Below, piece after piece: positions 45,372-56,609 of a stretch of 64,000 nucleotides of DNA; position 1 is the first letter of the stretch; every line of letters begins with the position of its first letter. Origin of the DNA: Scolanthus callimorphus (Eukaryota > Cnidaria > Anthozoa > Actiniaria > Edwardsiidae); NCBI GenBank assembly GCA_033964015.1, contig JAWWUD010000109.1, positions 248,001 to 312,000 of the forward strand, written 5' to 3'. Both the position numbers and the translations under genes were made by a program. Under the pieces are notes generated by a model. It was not told the DNA's origin and did not search any database. It saw only the letters and a list, made by a program, of their open reading frames with translations.

Positions 45372-48300
45372 ATGTCTGTCATGTCTGTCATGTCTGTCAT
45401 GTCTGTCTGTCATGTCTGTCTGTCATGTCTGCCTGTCATGTCTGTCTGTCTTGTCTGTCTCATGTCTGCCTGTCATGTCTGCTGTCTTTGTCTGTGTCAT
45501 GTATGCTTGTCATGCCTGTCTGTCTGTCATGTCTGCCTGACATTGTCTGCCTGACATTGTCTGTCTGCCATGTCTGTCTGCCATGTCTGTCTGCCTGTCA
45601 TGTCCGCTGTCTTCGTCTGTGTCATGTATGCCTGTCATGCCTGTCTGTCTGTCATGCCTGTTTGTCTGTCATGTCTGTCTGCCATGTCTGTCTGTCTGCC
45701 ATGTCTGTCTGCCTGTCATAATCTGTTGTATTTGTCTGTGTCATGTCTGCTTGCCTGTCATGTCTGTCTGTATGTCATGTCTGCCATGTCTGCATGTCTT
45801 CTATGTCCAGTGTCATTTCTGTCTGTCTGCCTGTCATATCTGTTGTGTTAGTCATGTCTGCCATGTCTGCTTGCCTGTTATTTCCAATCTGTCTGTCTAT
45901 ATTTAATTTTCATATTTAATATTTAACTGCATGTGCCATTTTTCCAATTTCTGTCTCTATCTGCCTGCAGTTCTGTATTTCTGGTGTCAGTTTGTCCTTT
46001 ATTTGAGAAAACTGTCATGTAATTGATTCTATTTTATTGGTCTTTTGCAGGAGGAACTAATTTTGGTTTCATGAATGGTGCTAATGCACAGAAAGGGAAA
46101 TACAAGCCTACTACAACATCATATGGTATGTTTTTTCTCTTGTAGTGTAACCATCAAACTATTCATAGTGACAGATAGTGACAGAACAGGTCCTGAATTC
46201 AATAACAACGTTAAAAGAACTTGTCACCATATGAAGAAGTTTATAGCTACTGAATTGCAAATTCTTAGCTTAGCAAAATATTTGTTGGCTTCCTGTGTTA
46301 TTCATGTGCGTGCCAAAAATGGTGAAAATCTAGGCAGGAAAAATTCAGTCCATCAAAAATGTTGGTCCCACATATACATCATCATAAAAAAGTTTTTGTT
46401 TAACTATTGCATATCACATGCAGATTATGATGCTCCTATATCTGAGGCAGGTGACATGACACCTAAATATGATTCATTACGGGAGGCCATTTTGAAGCAT
46501 GCTCCAGATTCAGGTAAAAGGGACTACAGTAAAAACCCACATAAAAGAACAAGTGGATTAAGAACACTCAGACTGAACTTTGGTCCAAAGGCTGCACGTG
46601 TACATAAGAACACGTGCAGCCTGAAAATGAAAATTGTTCTTGTATACACAAATGGCTGCCAGTTAGATTCGAGTACAGTAACCTACAGTTAGTAGAGTAC
46701 CAAAGTAGTTTCAATATAATGTGCTAGACCACACAGAGTTCTACGGCAGGTATACTCTATGGGGATTTCCAGGGTACATTAAGCAGCTATTTTTGGACTT
46801 GTTGCTACATTCAATCTGTGTTTGACTGCCGTTAGTGTATGCAGTATTTTGACCAATTTTAAGAACACCTTGAGAACATTTTCAGGCTGATTTGCACAAA
46901 CCACCAAATGTACAAGAACAAAATCAGCCTGAATCCCCAAAACACGTGTTCTTTTATGTGGGTTTTTACTGTATCTGTAAGGTATAATCCACAATCATAG
47001 ACAAGGTTGTGACATTCATTTGCAGAAACCACCTCAAAACACAAGCAAGACAAAAGAGGGCTCCATAGTCTGCATATAGTACTTCAAATGAGGGGGTGCT
47101 CATTGGGAAAATTGATTTTAACCCTAAGGGATAGCAAATCGGGTGTGGCCAACAGTGAATTTTACCCCTAAGGGATAGCAAATTTGATTTGGAAAATCCT
47201 AATGTTATTGCGGTCCTTGAAATTACCATCAAGTTTATTCTGTTGTCGCTGAATTTCTAGGTCACCTTTGGTGTGAGACCCACCTAAAGGGATAGCAGAC
47301 TCTTTGGACACCCCTAAGAGATAGCAGTTGGGTGAATTTTATACCCTAAGGGATAGGACAAGCACCCCCATCTATGTGTATGCCTTATCCCTCTTTAAGG
47401 CTATGGTATCTGCAAATTTAGCTGGCTTGTAGGCAGTGGAGTGCTGGTTTTATGGATAGAAACCCAAGGAATGCTGGGTTAGCAATCACTACCGACATCT
47501 TAAACTTTGGGGACAGGAAGTCTTGGGCTGAGGAGAAAAATCGAGAACATTAAACATTGAGGAGAAAAGAAAAAACACCCACTCCTCAAACAACAACAAC
47601 TTGTATAGGCGAGTTCCATTGTTTACGTTTTGACTCATTTGCATAAGCATCAACCAGAATCAGGTATCCAACGCCGCTGAAAAAGCATCGCTTCTGAATA
47701 TCAATAAAGAGTGACAAATGGAATATAAGTAGAAAATCTCAGCTCGATATCATGTAAAACAAGCGTGCGGCACGAAGCTTGATTTTGCAGAAAATGTATG
47801 GGGTAATTAGCTTTTTGCCCTCCAGTAACTCAAACATTTTTGAAAAGCCTTTAAACTATAATACAAATCCGTCAGAACTAGTTTATTACCATTTGCAGGA
47901 TATTATTTCATCTCTGACTTATTTTCGGCATGTTTTCAAGACTAATTGTGGTTCTTAAAATTGTACTTGAATAACTGGAGGTCAAAGTACTCATTAGTCC
48001 ATACATTTTCTGTAAATTGAATTTCGCATCAGGCATTGACAATACAAGATATCGAGTTCAATTTTCTACCTATGTTTAAATTGTCACCCATTATTTATAT
48101 TCAGACCATATCATTCTGTAGCCTCGCCAAAAAGTCTAAAGAGAAAAATATGTAAACAATGACGTCAGCTGGAATCGGCCTATTGGTGCCCAGCACAGAA
48201 CATTACAGTTTCTTTACATGACAAATGCATTTACTGTTTGTTTGCTTGTTGCTGTTTGTTTTCAGTTCCAACACTTATGGCTTCAGAGAAACCACAAAAT

Positions 48301-51300
48301 ACTGAAAAGGGAAAATATGGTGAGAAAGTGTTAGCCTCTGTCCTATGCAGCCAAACATAGCATGCTCACAGGTGTTGGAGAGTAGTTTTAGGTGAAAAAA
48401 AAACTGATTTTGCTTTTATTTGGCCATTTGGATTTTTTTTGTCACCAAGATGGCAGCAGGCTATGTGTACTATATTATGGCCCTGTGTATACAGTCGAAG
48501 CTCTCGTAAGCGACCACCTCGGGAACTGAAAATTGCGGTCGTTAACGGAGCTGGTCGCTTAGGAGAACGGCTCTCGTAAGCGACCACCAAGCGGCTTCCT
48601 GCTTGAACAATGGGTGTTGGTCGCTTACGAGAGCTTAGTACATTAAATCTAGAAAATACCATGTGATACTAATGCTTAAAATAGTTTGATTTATTTCCCG
48701 ACTTTAATTAAGAATAGATAACCACAAATCTGTACATAGAAAATATGTAGAAAATAGTATTTCACTGGTGCAGCTTGTACAGTTTAGATATTTATGAGGT
48801 GATGACTGATGTTTTAAAAGACAAAACGTACTGTGGTCGCTTACGAGAGCTAAAAAACTATAGAAAATCTCAGTTGGTGATTTGAAATTGTGGTCGCTAA
48901 CGGAGCTGGTCGCATCGATAAGGCGGTCGCTTACGAGAGCTTAAAATAACAGCGTTTATGTGACATTTCAAACGGGGTTTTGAGAAAATGGTCGTTATGG
49001 GAGCTGGTCGCTTACGAGAGCGGTCGCGCAGAGAGCTTCGACTGTATACCATGACCCTGGTAGCATAGCATGATCCTAAATTGCACCATAGTATAACCCT
49101 GTGAACTGTAGCTTGCTCACAGGTGTTGGATTTTTTTGTCACCAATTCCAAGATGGCAGCAGGCATTGTGCACTATAGTATGGCCCTGTGTATATACCAT
49201 GACCCTGGTAGCATAGTATGATCCTAAATTGCACCATAGTATGGCCGTGTGTACCATAGTATGGCCCTGTGGACCATAGTATGGCCCTGTGTTACATAGT
49301 ATGGTCCTGTGTACCATAGTACAGTCCTGTGTACCATAGTATGGCCCTGTGTACCATAGTACGGCCCTGTGTACCATAGTATGACCCTGTGTACCATAGT
49401 ACGGCCCTGTGTACCATAGTATGCCCCTGTGTACCATAGTATGGTCCTGTGTACCATAGTACGCCCCTGTGTACCATAGTATGTCCCTGTGTACCATAGT
49501 ATGTACCGTAGTATGGCCCTGTGTTACATAGTATGGCCCTGTGTACGATAGTATATCCCTGTGTCAAAGATTCCCTTTCTTTTCTCAGAACCAATTGAAA
49601 TACAGCACTTCCTTAAGATGGAGAAAATGCTGGAATTTGTGGTAAGTTCACATTCACAAAAACAGTAACTGTAAAAGCTTAATCTTGCAAGAAGAATACT
49701 TCATAGAGTCACTCTCAGATGCCTGTCATGACTCATGATTGGGTTATGGACTCAATGACAACAACAACAACAATTTATTTAGCGCTTGGTAAATTACACA
49801 TGTTATTTAGATATGAGTTAAATTCTAAAAGCACATGTCACATGAGGCTATGACTTACACACGGCAACCTGTAAATCAGTAGAAGTTACATGTTTATTTT
49901 CATGTATAATTACGTGTGTACTGAGTGATTTGTGCCGTTTTTAAATAAAGTATGTCTGTCTCTATGCCCTCTTAGTAGCTCAACCAATCAGAATGCAGCA
50001 TTGATAATAGACCACTAGTGCCAGTGGGATTTGAGTAATACACATTATTTGATAACTTAAGCAACATTGAGTATCTAAAATGCAAAGATGCAAGCACATC
50101 ATCACAACATTATTCCCTAATCCAAGGCATTTTCTTCTCTAATGCATTTACCACAAGCTACACATTATCCATCTTTGTTCTACAGGACCCAATAGAAAAT
50201 GACATTCCTGTACATATGGAGCTATTACCCATCAATAACAATGGAGGTCAGGGCTATGGGTTCATTCTCTATGAAACTTTTGTCCCTAAAACGGCCAAGA
50301 AGCTGAAGATAAGCAGCTACAGGGATAGGGCTCAGGTAGGGTACCGTAGTGAACACCGCTATCACCAAGATTCTCTTCCATCAATATTAGCATCTTAATA
50401 TCACTCTTATCATCATTATAATGTTTTAAATCACCATCACCATCATCGTTGTCAACAACAGCATCATAATATCATCCGTCATAACTTTTAAGACACAGTT
50501 GAAGACCCACCTTTTTCGCCAAGCCTTTGGACTTTAGATTCGCATTTATTTATTATTATTATTTATTTATTATTATTAACTGAGAGAACGTGTAATTTGA
50601 TAATTTGATTGTAATGAGATGTAATTTTATATTATAAGATGTAATATTTTCTATAATTTTCTTCTCGCTCAACCATATTGTTAAAATTTATTATTTGTTG
50701 TAATGCGCAGGCGAGCATCTTCTTATGGGGCATGCGCAATATAAGAAATAAATTATTAAATTAGTATTGTTTAATTAAATCATCATCAACAACATCATTT
50801 TCAACAACAGGATCATCATCAACAACAGGATCATCATCAACAACATGATATGGCTTGTTGTTCCATCTGGTTTACCCCTTTCCAGTTGGGGGTCTGACAA
50901 CTGGTATACAAAGGCTTCTCTAATTTCTGATGAAGAGCTGTAGAATTTCTGGAATTGGAATTGGTTTCTCAGAAGTAAATTTTAGCCTCTCTGGTGCAGA
51001 GAACTGAGCGTTATTCTTGTTTGTTCCTGCGTTACGAAGTCTTTCACTGTTTGTGTTGACTCAGAGACATAACATTCCACTTTCCTTTCTACGGCAGGTG
51101 TTCTTCAATTCTCAGCCTGTAGATATTCCTGATCCTATGCTCGTCAAAGAGAAATACCTAGATGAAAAATTAACCAAGGACGTTTCAGTGTCACTCCTGG
51201 CAGACGAGGTATGCGTGATTATGAATGCTCGATAATTTTATTTTCATTTCTTTCTTCCGCGTTATCTTTAATCCGCCTTAGCCTCGTCCAAGAGAAAATG

Positions 51301-54300
51301 ATCCCCAGAGAACGCAACCCCAACACACGGATCTCTTTCCATGACAGTGGCAGAAGAGCGTGACACTTTCTATTTTTAGAACAGAGAGCTATTTTAGCGG
51401 CGCCTTCTGATTAGCCGTGTCCTAGCAACAGCCATCACTGTGAGGATGCATGTGTGACCAGCATGCTACGTGACGCTGCGCTGTTGCTGTGCTCGTAATA
51501 TGATTGCCTGATACGCTGCTTGCATCAACACGCGCGTGCTTCTAAACCAACGGAAAACAGTTCGAATGCGCGTGCAATTCCCAACGGAAATCTATTTTTA
51601 GAACTACTGCCACTTAGATGGGTCATGGGGTTGCGTTCTCTGGGGATCATTTTATCTTGCCTCGTCCCAGAGCGTCTTGTGTCAGCTCTACGTGTCACGC
51701 AAGTTCACTGTGTTTTAAGCTGCCCCGTGGGTAGCGGCAAATAACCCGTGACGTCACTAATTTACAAACCGCTCAGCCACAAGGAGTCTGGGACGAGGCT
51801 TGGTAACTCCGCCTGCTTTTCGATATCAGAAACTCCGCAAAAAGTGTCCAGGCTTTTACTGTACAAGCGCAAGAAAGCTCGAAATAGTAGAATTCCTTTG
51901 CATTTTAATTTTAACTCTCACTTACATAAGGCGCATTACAACTTTCCATAATGCATTGCGCGCCGTGGTGTTTATGTTTTGGTTTTGAAAACGAAAACAA
52001 AGATAACAAAACAAAAACTAACCGCATTTCTCCATACAAACGCGAGAAAAGTGAGTTATAATAGAATTCATTTGCACTAAGTCAGAGTTTCTGATGCAAT
52101 GACAATCGTGTGAACAAAAACAAAGCAATGCATTACGGGCAGGGTGAGGCCCCCTTGACCAGTGCAAAGGTATTGTGACGCTAAAAGCCCAGGGGCCGGT
52201 TCCTGAAAGGTTGGATAAAGTTATCCACGGATAAAAGTTATCTGTTGCATAGGTTTTGTTCAGGATTTATCCGTTGGATAAGCGTTTATCCACTGAAACT
52301 CTTAACTGGCCTTCTAGGAACCGGCCCCTGACCTCCTAGAGCAGATTTCGTATGGCTGCGAACAGTACCGCGACACGGTGCGGCATTGTCGTGGAACGAA
52401 ATATACGGAATGAAATCGCGTCACGGTCACGGTCATGGTCGCGGCGCGGCACAACTTTATCGCGGCACTTTTCAGTCATATGAAATATGCTGTATTTCAA
52501 CTTTAGACGGACACCTCAAAATAACATGTAGAGACAACATTGAACATAGATTCAGGGCTAAAACGGTCCGGAACTGAAAAACTCGTCCCTCATCGATGAC
52601 TACGGTGAGCCTTGTCTCCGCCTTTTCACGCATATCAATTTTTTTACTTTTGGTGAAGGGGCAGTTTCTGCACATTCACACCATTTCGGCTCTCGTCGGG
52701 GAGATTCAGGAAGCTAAAACTTATGGTCGTTGTATTAACTCCCAGGAAAAGGACAAAAACAAGCTTCAAATTCTGGTTGAAAATATGGGGAGAGTGAACT
52801 TTCTGCAAGAGATCAACTCGCAAAGAAAAGGTACGTAGGACCCTAAAGTCGCCACAATTTACCGCGACGTAAGGCGATTTAAGAAAACGTATTCTATCAC
52901 GGTTTTCGATTTAGGCGCGTTTTAAAGTGGTTAATCGTGACGACCTGAGAGTCGCCGTGTGTTTATTTTTTGCTTTGCATTCTGATTGGCTTACTTAACA
53001 AAGACCAACGACGTAAACCAATAGGAACGCATAGAAAATGCTAGCGACATCACAACATAAGCACGGTGTCACACGAACAAAATTCTCCCACTCGAAAGCG
53101 AAAAAAAGACTTCTAAATACGCCCACAATACTGTAGAAATAAATGTGAATATGCTACGTTAAAAATCCTGAGCATTTCTGTTATTTTCCGACACTTGCCG
53201 TTGTAACATAATGTCGTTGTAGCTAGTGCAGGGTTCCTACACATCCTGGAAATTCCTGGATCATCATTTCCTTCTTTGACAGTCTTGGAATGTTGAGGAA
53301 ACTCCTGGAAAAATGTTTCAACTCAAATGTGGTTGAAAATTTTTTTAGGGGAGGGGGTCTCCTGGTTGAATGTTTCTTTTTTTTGGGGGGGGGGGGGGCT
53401 TCTCCTGGAAAAATTCTGGAAATGTAACTAATTCTAATAATCTAATAATCTCTAATAAACAATGTCTATGTCTATGTCTAACTAAAGACCTCCTGGAAAA
53501 TCCTGAGTTTTGTCATTCAGGTAGCGTACGAACCCTGCTAGTGTGAATCAGACTTTACTGAAGATCTTTAACATTCTCTCTATCATTCACCATTTGTGAT
53601 GCATTTTTCACAGGTATTCTTGGCGACGTATTTATTGATGGCAAGAAGCATAAGTCGTGGAAAATGTACCCTCTTGAATTCAAGAGTCCTTTCGTTACAA
53701 AGTAAGTTTTAACATTCCACGCAAAAGAGGAAAAAAGTTTTGATTTTCAGAGCGAGTTGGGCTTTTGGTGGAGACGTCTTGCTTTTTTACGAAGATATAA
53801 AGTTTGAGGTTAAACAGAACTTGAAATTGCGTAAAGTGAACTTGCTGAGAAACTACACGTTGACATTACACTACAGCAAATATCTCCGGAGACTAAACTT
53901 CTGCGGGGACACGTTTTCGAGTATGCGGATAGGCGAACCGTTTACACTACGAAATACCACGGATACATGATCCCACTTTCAAAACCGTAGACGCGTCTCC
54001 GGCGATTCGACCCCAATCCGTGATAGTTTGATCCCAGATTGACAACTTTGTGTTTAAACGGCAAAACGTCTCCGTTGACAAATGATACCGGATTCGTCAT
54101 GTATCCGGGACAATTTGCCCAAGTGTAAAAGGGTTCTTTTAAGCCCTGGCTAAACTAGGACACATGTGGCGCGCAACATTGTATTGTAGTTTCCTTCATG
54201 TTTCCCAGTTTAGCCACGCGAGAAACATTGTTGCGCGCGACAAATTTTGTAGCCGAGACACACGCGTGCGATGTTTCCTAGTTTAGCCACTCTGGGAAAC

Positions 54301-55606
54301 AAGACGAAATAGCACAAATGTATACAGATACATGATCCCACTTTCAGAACAATAGACGCGTCTCCGGCGATTTGACCCCAATCCGTGATAGTTTGATCCC
54401 GGATTGACAAATTTCAGTGCTGTATTGTCAAATGGTCAGTGCAATCATGGAGTTATGATAACTCCGTGGTGCAATTTATTCGGCCTCCAACTTCCACATT
54501 TACATTACAAAATGCGTCAGCCGTGTACAAAAACGTCTTGCTCGTCTCGAAACTTTTGAAGTGTTATTGACTTCTACTGCTGGCTCTATTTTTAGAGTTA
54601 CAAATAAAGCCGAATGGGATAAAATCTCAGAGGACCACCATCCCGGCATTGGCTTGTACAAGGGAGTGTTTAATTTGGACGAGGAACCCAAAGACACCTT
54701 TATGAACATGAAAGGGTGGACTAAGGGCGTGGTCTTTGTTAATGGGCGAAACCTTGGTCGGTATTGGGAAATAGGACCACAGCACACATTGTACTTACCT
54801 AAACCATGGCTCAAGAAAGGAGAAAATATGGTTAGTGCCTATTTTGTCTGTCTGTTATGTTTGCTTGCCTGTCATGTCTGTCAGTCTGTCTGTCTATCAT
54901 ATCTGTCATGTCTGCTTGCTTGCCATGTCTGTCTGTCAATCTGCCATATATTTCATGTCTTCCTGTGCTAATGTCTGCTTGCCTGTCATGTCTGTCTGTC
55001 ATGTCTGTCATATAGGCTTGCCCGTCATGTATGTCTGCCTGTCATGTCTGTCTGTATGTCATGCCTGTCTGCCTGTCATGTCTGTCTGCATGTCATGTCT
55101 GTCATGTATGCTTGCCTATCATGTCTGTCTGCATGTCATGTCTGTCTGCATATCATGTCTGTCATGTATGCTTGCCTGTCATGTCTGTCTGCATGTCATG
55201 TCTGTCTGCATATCATGTCTGTCATGTATGCTTGCCTGCCATGTCTATCTGCATGTCATGTCTGTCTGCATATCTGTCACGTCTGCTTGCCTGTCATGCC
55301 ATGCCATGTCAAGTCTGTCATGGCAAGTATGTCTGTCTGTCATGTCTGTCTGTCATGTCTTCCTGCCTGTCATGTCTGTCTGTCATATCAAGTGAAGTCT
55401 GTCTACCTGTCACATCTGCCATGTCTGTCATGTCATGTGAAGTCTATCTCTTGTCTTTCATGTCTGTCTGTCCGTCATTATCACTAACAATTCTATTTTT
55501 ACTTCCTCAGGTTGTTATATTCGAACAGGAGGGCACAAAAGGAAATATGGAAGTACAGTTCGAAATGGAACCAATACTCGGGTCCACTTTACTCGACAGA
55601 GAGTGA
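38327..55606 (+). CDS. GLB1L2: Beta-galactosidase-1-like protein 2 (GH35), complete
   Basis: Glycoside hydrolase family 35, predicted to remove terminal beta-galactose. Exons: 38327-38691, 39560-39628, 41217-41421, 42148-42240, 42499-42589, 43540-43604, 43952-44102, 46051-46125, 46424-46513, 48266-48319, 49589-49641, 50186-50335, 51098-51208, 52746-52830, 53614-53701, 54596-54830, 55511-55606; 691 residues, all in phase. An N-terminal hydrophobic stretch (residues 31-48) after basic residues suggests a type II membrane anchor. The catalytic pair is present: acid/base Glu 228 in [13 protein letters not shown] and nucleophile Glu 305 in [23 protein letters not shown] and the C-terminal [13 protein letters not shown] follow. 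A second ATG at 38369 would give 677 residues. AATAAA at 55636 lies 30 bp after the stop. GLB1L3 or GLB1L assignment is possible; GH35 membership is firm. Confidence 0.9.
39737..40400. mobile_element. Inverted-repeat element with an inner 186-bp hairpin, GLB1L2 intron 2
   Basis: Outer arms of about 115 bp (GTGCACACTTTTCAC, GTTTCCAACAAGGAAA on the left; inverses on the right), bounded by TA. Inside, 39978-40163 is a near-perfect hairpin with arms carrying TTTCCGCGTGCTCTCTGG and TTTCTTACAAACAC, centred on CTCGCCTTCGGCTCG. This suggests one foldback element inside another. Confidence 0.75.
40880..41120 (-). mobile_element. SINE-like fragment
   Basis: On the minus strand it carries CAAGGTCCTGTCTTGCC, GACGTTAAAGAACCACTGGG and AACCCTCAGTGTCTGTGC. 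The TTAAAGAACCAC word is shared with the tRNA-headed SINE at 7944-8234. No tRNA-like head was recognised, so limits are approximate. Confidence 0.5.
41718..41944. repeat. Foldback repeat with CA microsatellite, GLB1L2 intron 3
   Basis: Inverted ends TGTGGTTCCAGAAAAT and ATTTCTTGAACCACACA enclose C-runs, an (AC)n tract at 41752-41770 and CCCACCCCACCCC tracts. Confidence 0.65.
42767..43168. mobile_element. 402-bp element with TAGCC tip and 9-bp target duplication, GLB1L2 intron 5
   Basis: The left end TAGCCTGCGAAAGCCAACAC pairs with the right GGTGTCGGCTTTCACGGGCTG. Perfect 9-bp duplication GACTGCAGC at 42758-42766 and 43169-43177. Inner arms CCAGATCTGGTC and GACCAGATTTGGG are also inverted. 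The tip matches the elements at 15871 and 30910. Confidence 0.82.
44156..44683. mobile_element. TA-flanked inverted-repeat element, GLB1L2 intron 7
   Basis: Inverted ends AAGAGCTACTGACAGGGTTT, flanked by TA on both sides, about 528 bp. The inner pair GTGACGTCACATCCAGAAC and GTTCTGGATGTGACGTCAC is perfect. A short (GGAA)n tract lies at 44289-44304. It starts 54 bp after exon 7. Confidence 0.82.
44696..44921. mobile_element. Inverted-repeat MITE with GCCTGGTGCACAC ends
   Basis: The left end AGCCTGGTGCACACTAGCGA and the right TCGCTAGTGTGCACCAGGCC are inverted, with ACATAACGACATAAG continuing the arm. About 226 bp. It is the intact relative of the remnant at 2284-2465. It lies 12 bp after the preceding element. 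Confidence 0.8.
44938..45900 (+). repeat. TGTCTGTCA-type minisatellite, GLB1L2 intron 7
   Basis: About 960 bp of near-perfect TGTCTG and TGTCTGTCA units, with TGCCTGTCA variants towards the right. The units first run as an almost pure 9-mer (45010-45150). A short inverted block GACATGACAGACATGACAGA occurs at about 45198-45220. Open frames in all three plus-strand phases are by-products. Confidence 0.93.
46525..46973. mobile_element. TA-flanked MITE, family CAGTAAAAACCC, copy 2
   Basis: A 449-bp element, TA plus CAGTAAAAACCCACATAAAA and its inverse plus TA. The left arm matches the right arm of the copy at 29417-29887, so orientation is reversed. It starts 12 bp after GLB1L2 exon 9. Confidence 0.87.
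47080..47370. repeat. Dispersed repeat with CCTAAGGGATAGCA words
   Basis: Four or five imperfect copies of CCCTAAGGGATAGCA lie in about 290 bp of GLB1L2 intron 9. No ends were recognised. Confidence 0.5.
48490..49046. mobile_element. TA-flanked element with CAGTCGAAGCTCTCG ends, GLB1L2 intron 10
   Basis: The left TACAGTCGAAGCTCTCGTAA and the right inverse GAGAGCTTCGACTGTA are bounded by TA. GGTCGCTTACGAGAGC and its inverse recur at least six times inside. Confidence 0.82.
49200..49560 (+). repeat. 20-bp minisatellite, GLB1L2 intron 10
   Basis: About 17 copies of a 20-bp unit, TACCATAGTATGGCCCTGTG, with GTAC and ATGA variants. It ends 30 bp before exon 11 (49589-49641). The open frames on the minus strand are by-products. 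Confidence 0.93.
50484..50762 (+). mobile_element. LINE 3' fragment in GLB1L2 intron 12
   Basis: Bases 50484-50537 translate as [17 protein letters not shown] then stop, a C-terminal motif typical of reverse-transcriptase frames of non-LTR elements. An AT-rich tail with ATTATTATTTATTT and AAATAAATTATT follows, as in LINE 3' UTRs. The rest of the element is absent (5' truncation is inferred). Confidence 0.6.
51281..51672. mobile_element. Inverted-repeat element in GLB1L2 intron 13
   Basis: AGAAAATGATCCCCAGAGAA and CGCAACCCC on the left face GGGGTTGCGTTCTCTGGGGA and TCATTTTATC on the right. CCTCGTCC words sit near each end. About 390 bp. The exact tips and target duplication are uncertain. Confidence 0.7.
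52190..52330. mobile_element. CAGGGGCCGG foldback MITE
   Basis: Inverted ends CAGGGGCCGGTTCCT and AGGAACCGGCCCCTG, 141 bp, with inner GGATAAA and TTATCC words. No target duplication was found. Confidence 0.75.
52337..52494. mobile_element. TA-flanked MITE, family TAGAGCAG, copy 2
   Basis: Starts TAGAGCAGATTTCGTATGGC; its right end is diverged (TCATATGAAATATGCTGTA). The interior has GCGGCGCGGCAC words like the copies at 26218 and 57611. It lies six bases after the CAGGGGCCGG element. Confidence 0.75.
53229..53537. mobile_element. CAGGG-tipped MITE, GLB1L2 intron 14
   Basis: CAGGGTTCCTACACATCC on the left pairs imperfectly with GTAGCGTACGAACCCTG on the right. The 6-bp word CTAGTG flanks both sides (53223-53228 and 53538-53543). 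The interior is rich in CTGGAAA words. Confidence 0.75.
53950..54410. repeat. Direct repeat pair with an inner foldback, GLB1L2 intron 15
   Basis: The segments at 53958-54050 and 54327-54410 share GATACATGATCCCACTTTC, GACGCGTCTCCGGCGATT and CCCCAATCCGTGATAG in the same direction. Between them GGCTAAACTAGGA and TCCTAGTTTAGCC (54150-54290) are inverted. Confidence 0.7.
54838..55470 (+). repeat. TGTCTGTCA-type minisatellite, GLB1L2 intron 16
   Basis: About 630 bp of TGTCTGTC, TGCATGTCATG and TGCCTGTCATG units, the same sequence family as 44938-45900 in intron 7. It begins a few bases after the exon 16 donor (54830) and ends about 40 bases before exon 17 (55511). Confidence 0.92.
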
Positions 55607-56609
55607 ACTATGAAATTCATTGTCCAGAGAATCCAAATAAATACACGGGGCACGTATAGGATACTCAATTCAGTAAAGAGCTTTCTCGAGAACAAACGGA
55701 GATACTCCTGACGGTGTGGGAAAAAAATTCCTGTCGAGAAAGATTTCTTACAACACCCCTCTCACACTTCAAAATTTTGTACGGGGATGCTCCGCCCAGA
55801 CTCTGGACCCCTTTACCCTTTTATGTAGTAAAATTAGGGAACAGGTACCCCTTTAATACTGAAATGAGAAAAAGGCACCCCTTTGTTATAATTCTTGCAA
55901 AAATTGATGTCTTAAATACGCATCAAAAGCAACGCAATATTGAAGCTATACTGCAACAACAAAAACCCTCATTTTTTAGTGAAGTGTTTACAGAATTTAG
56001 TGATTTGCTACCCTTAGTTTTGTGTAGCGAAACCGTAAAATCGCTACCCTTTATAGTGAAATTCGCGCGCTACCCTTGTATATAATTAGAGTCGCAAAAC
56101 CCTACCCCTTCGGGCGGTGCATCCCCGGGGGACCTGTACGATTAACCAATCAATGAGGTGCGATATAGCATACTGGGCAGTAGAGCGGATTTCAGATGAC
56201 TGTCGAACAGGGTCGAAAATAAATAAGACTTGCGTCTTCTAACGCGTTCCTTTGAGGTCTTGGATCTTTGTTTAGTCAGCCAATGGCGAATGTGACTAGA
56301 AAAAAAACACAGCGACTCCTGTTTTGTTAGATCACGACTAAATGCAGATCGTACTTACTTCCGTCGCCTGATTGGTCAGTTCAGGAGCGAATTTAGAGGG
56401 GGACCGAGGGGGCTACGCCTCCCTCCCCCCACGTTTTGGCGAGATTTTCCCATGCATTTACTGTATTTGCTAATGGAAATTTGCTATTTTTGGTTCCTAG
56501 TTGAATTTGCCCCCCCCCCCCCCCCTCCCCCCGACAGGGTAAGTGTATTTGCTTTGCGCCCAGGTTTCCACACTCATCTGAAACCTGGTCTATGGTATAT
56601 AAGCTACTT

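Noticed and set aside
44825..45906. Cys/Ser/Val-rich open frames of up to 200 codons, and a His/Asp/Arg-rich one on the other strand
   Set aside because: They are readings of the TGTCTGTCA minisatellite in all phases, inside a GLB1L2 intron. Their rich cysteine content is forced by TGT codons.
46075..46692. A 205-codon open frame on the plus strand
   Set aside because: It runs through GLB1L2 exon 9 but begins and ends in intron and transposon sequence, with no similarity outside the exon.
49117..49594. Tyr/Gly/Thr-rich frames on the minus strand
   Set aside because: Readings of the 20-bp minisatellite.
54835..55606. Open frames of 147-191 codons at the end of GLB1L2
   Set aside because: Again minisatellite readings. 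Only the last 32 codons at 55511-55606 belong to a real exon.
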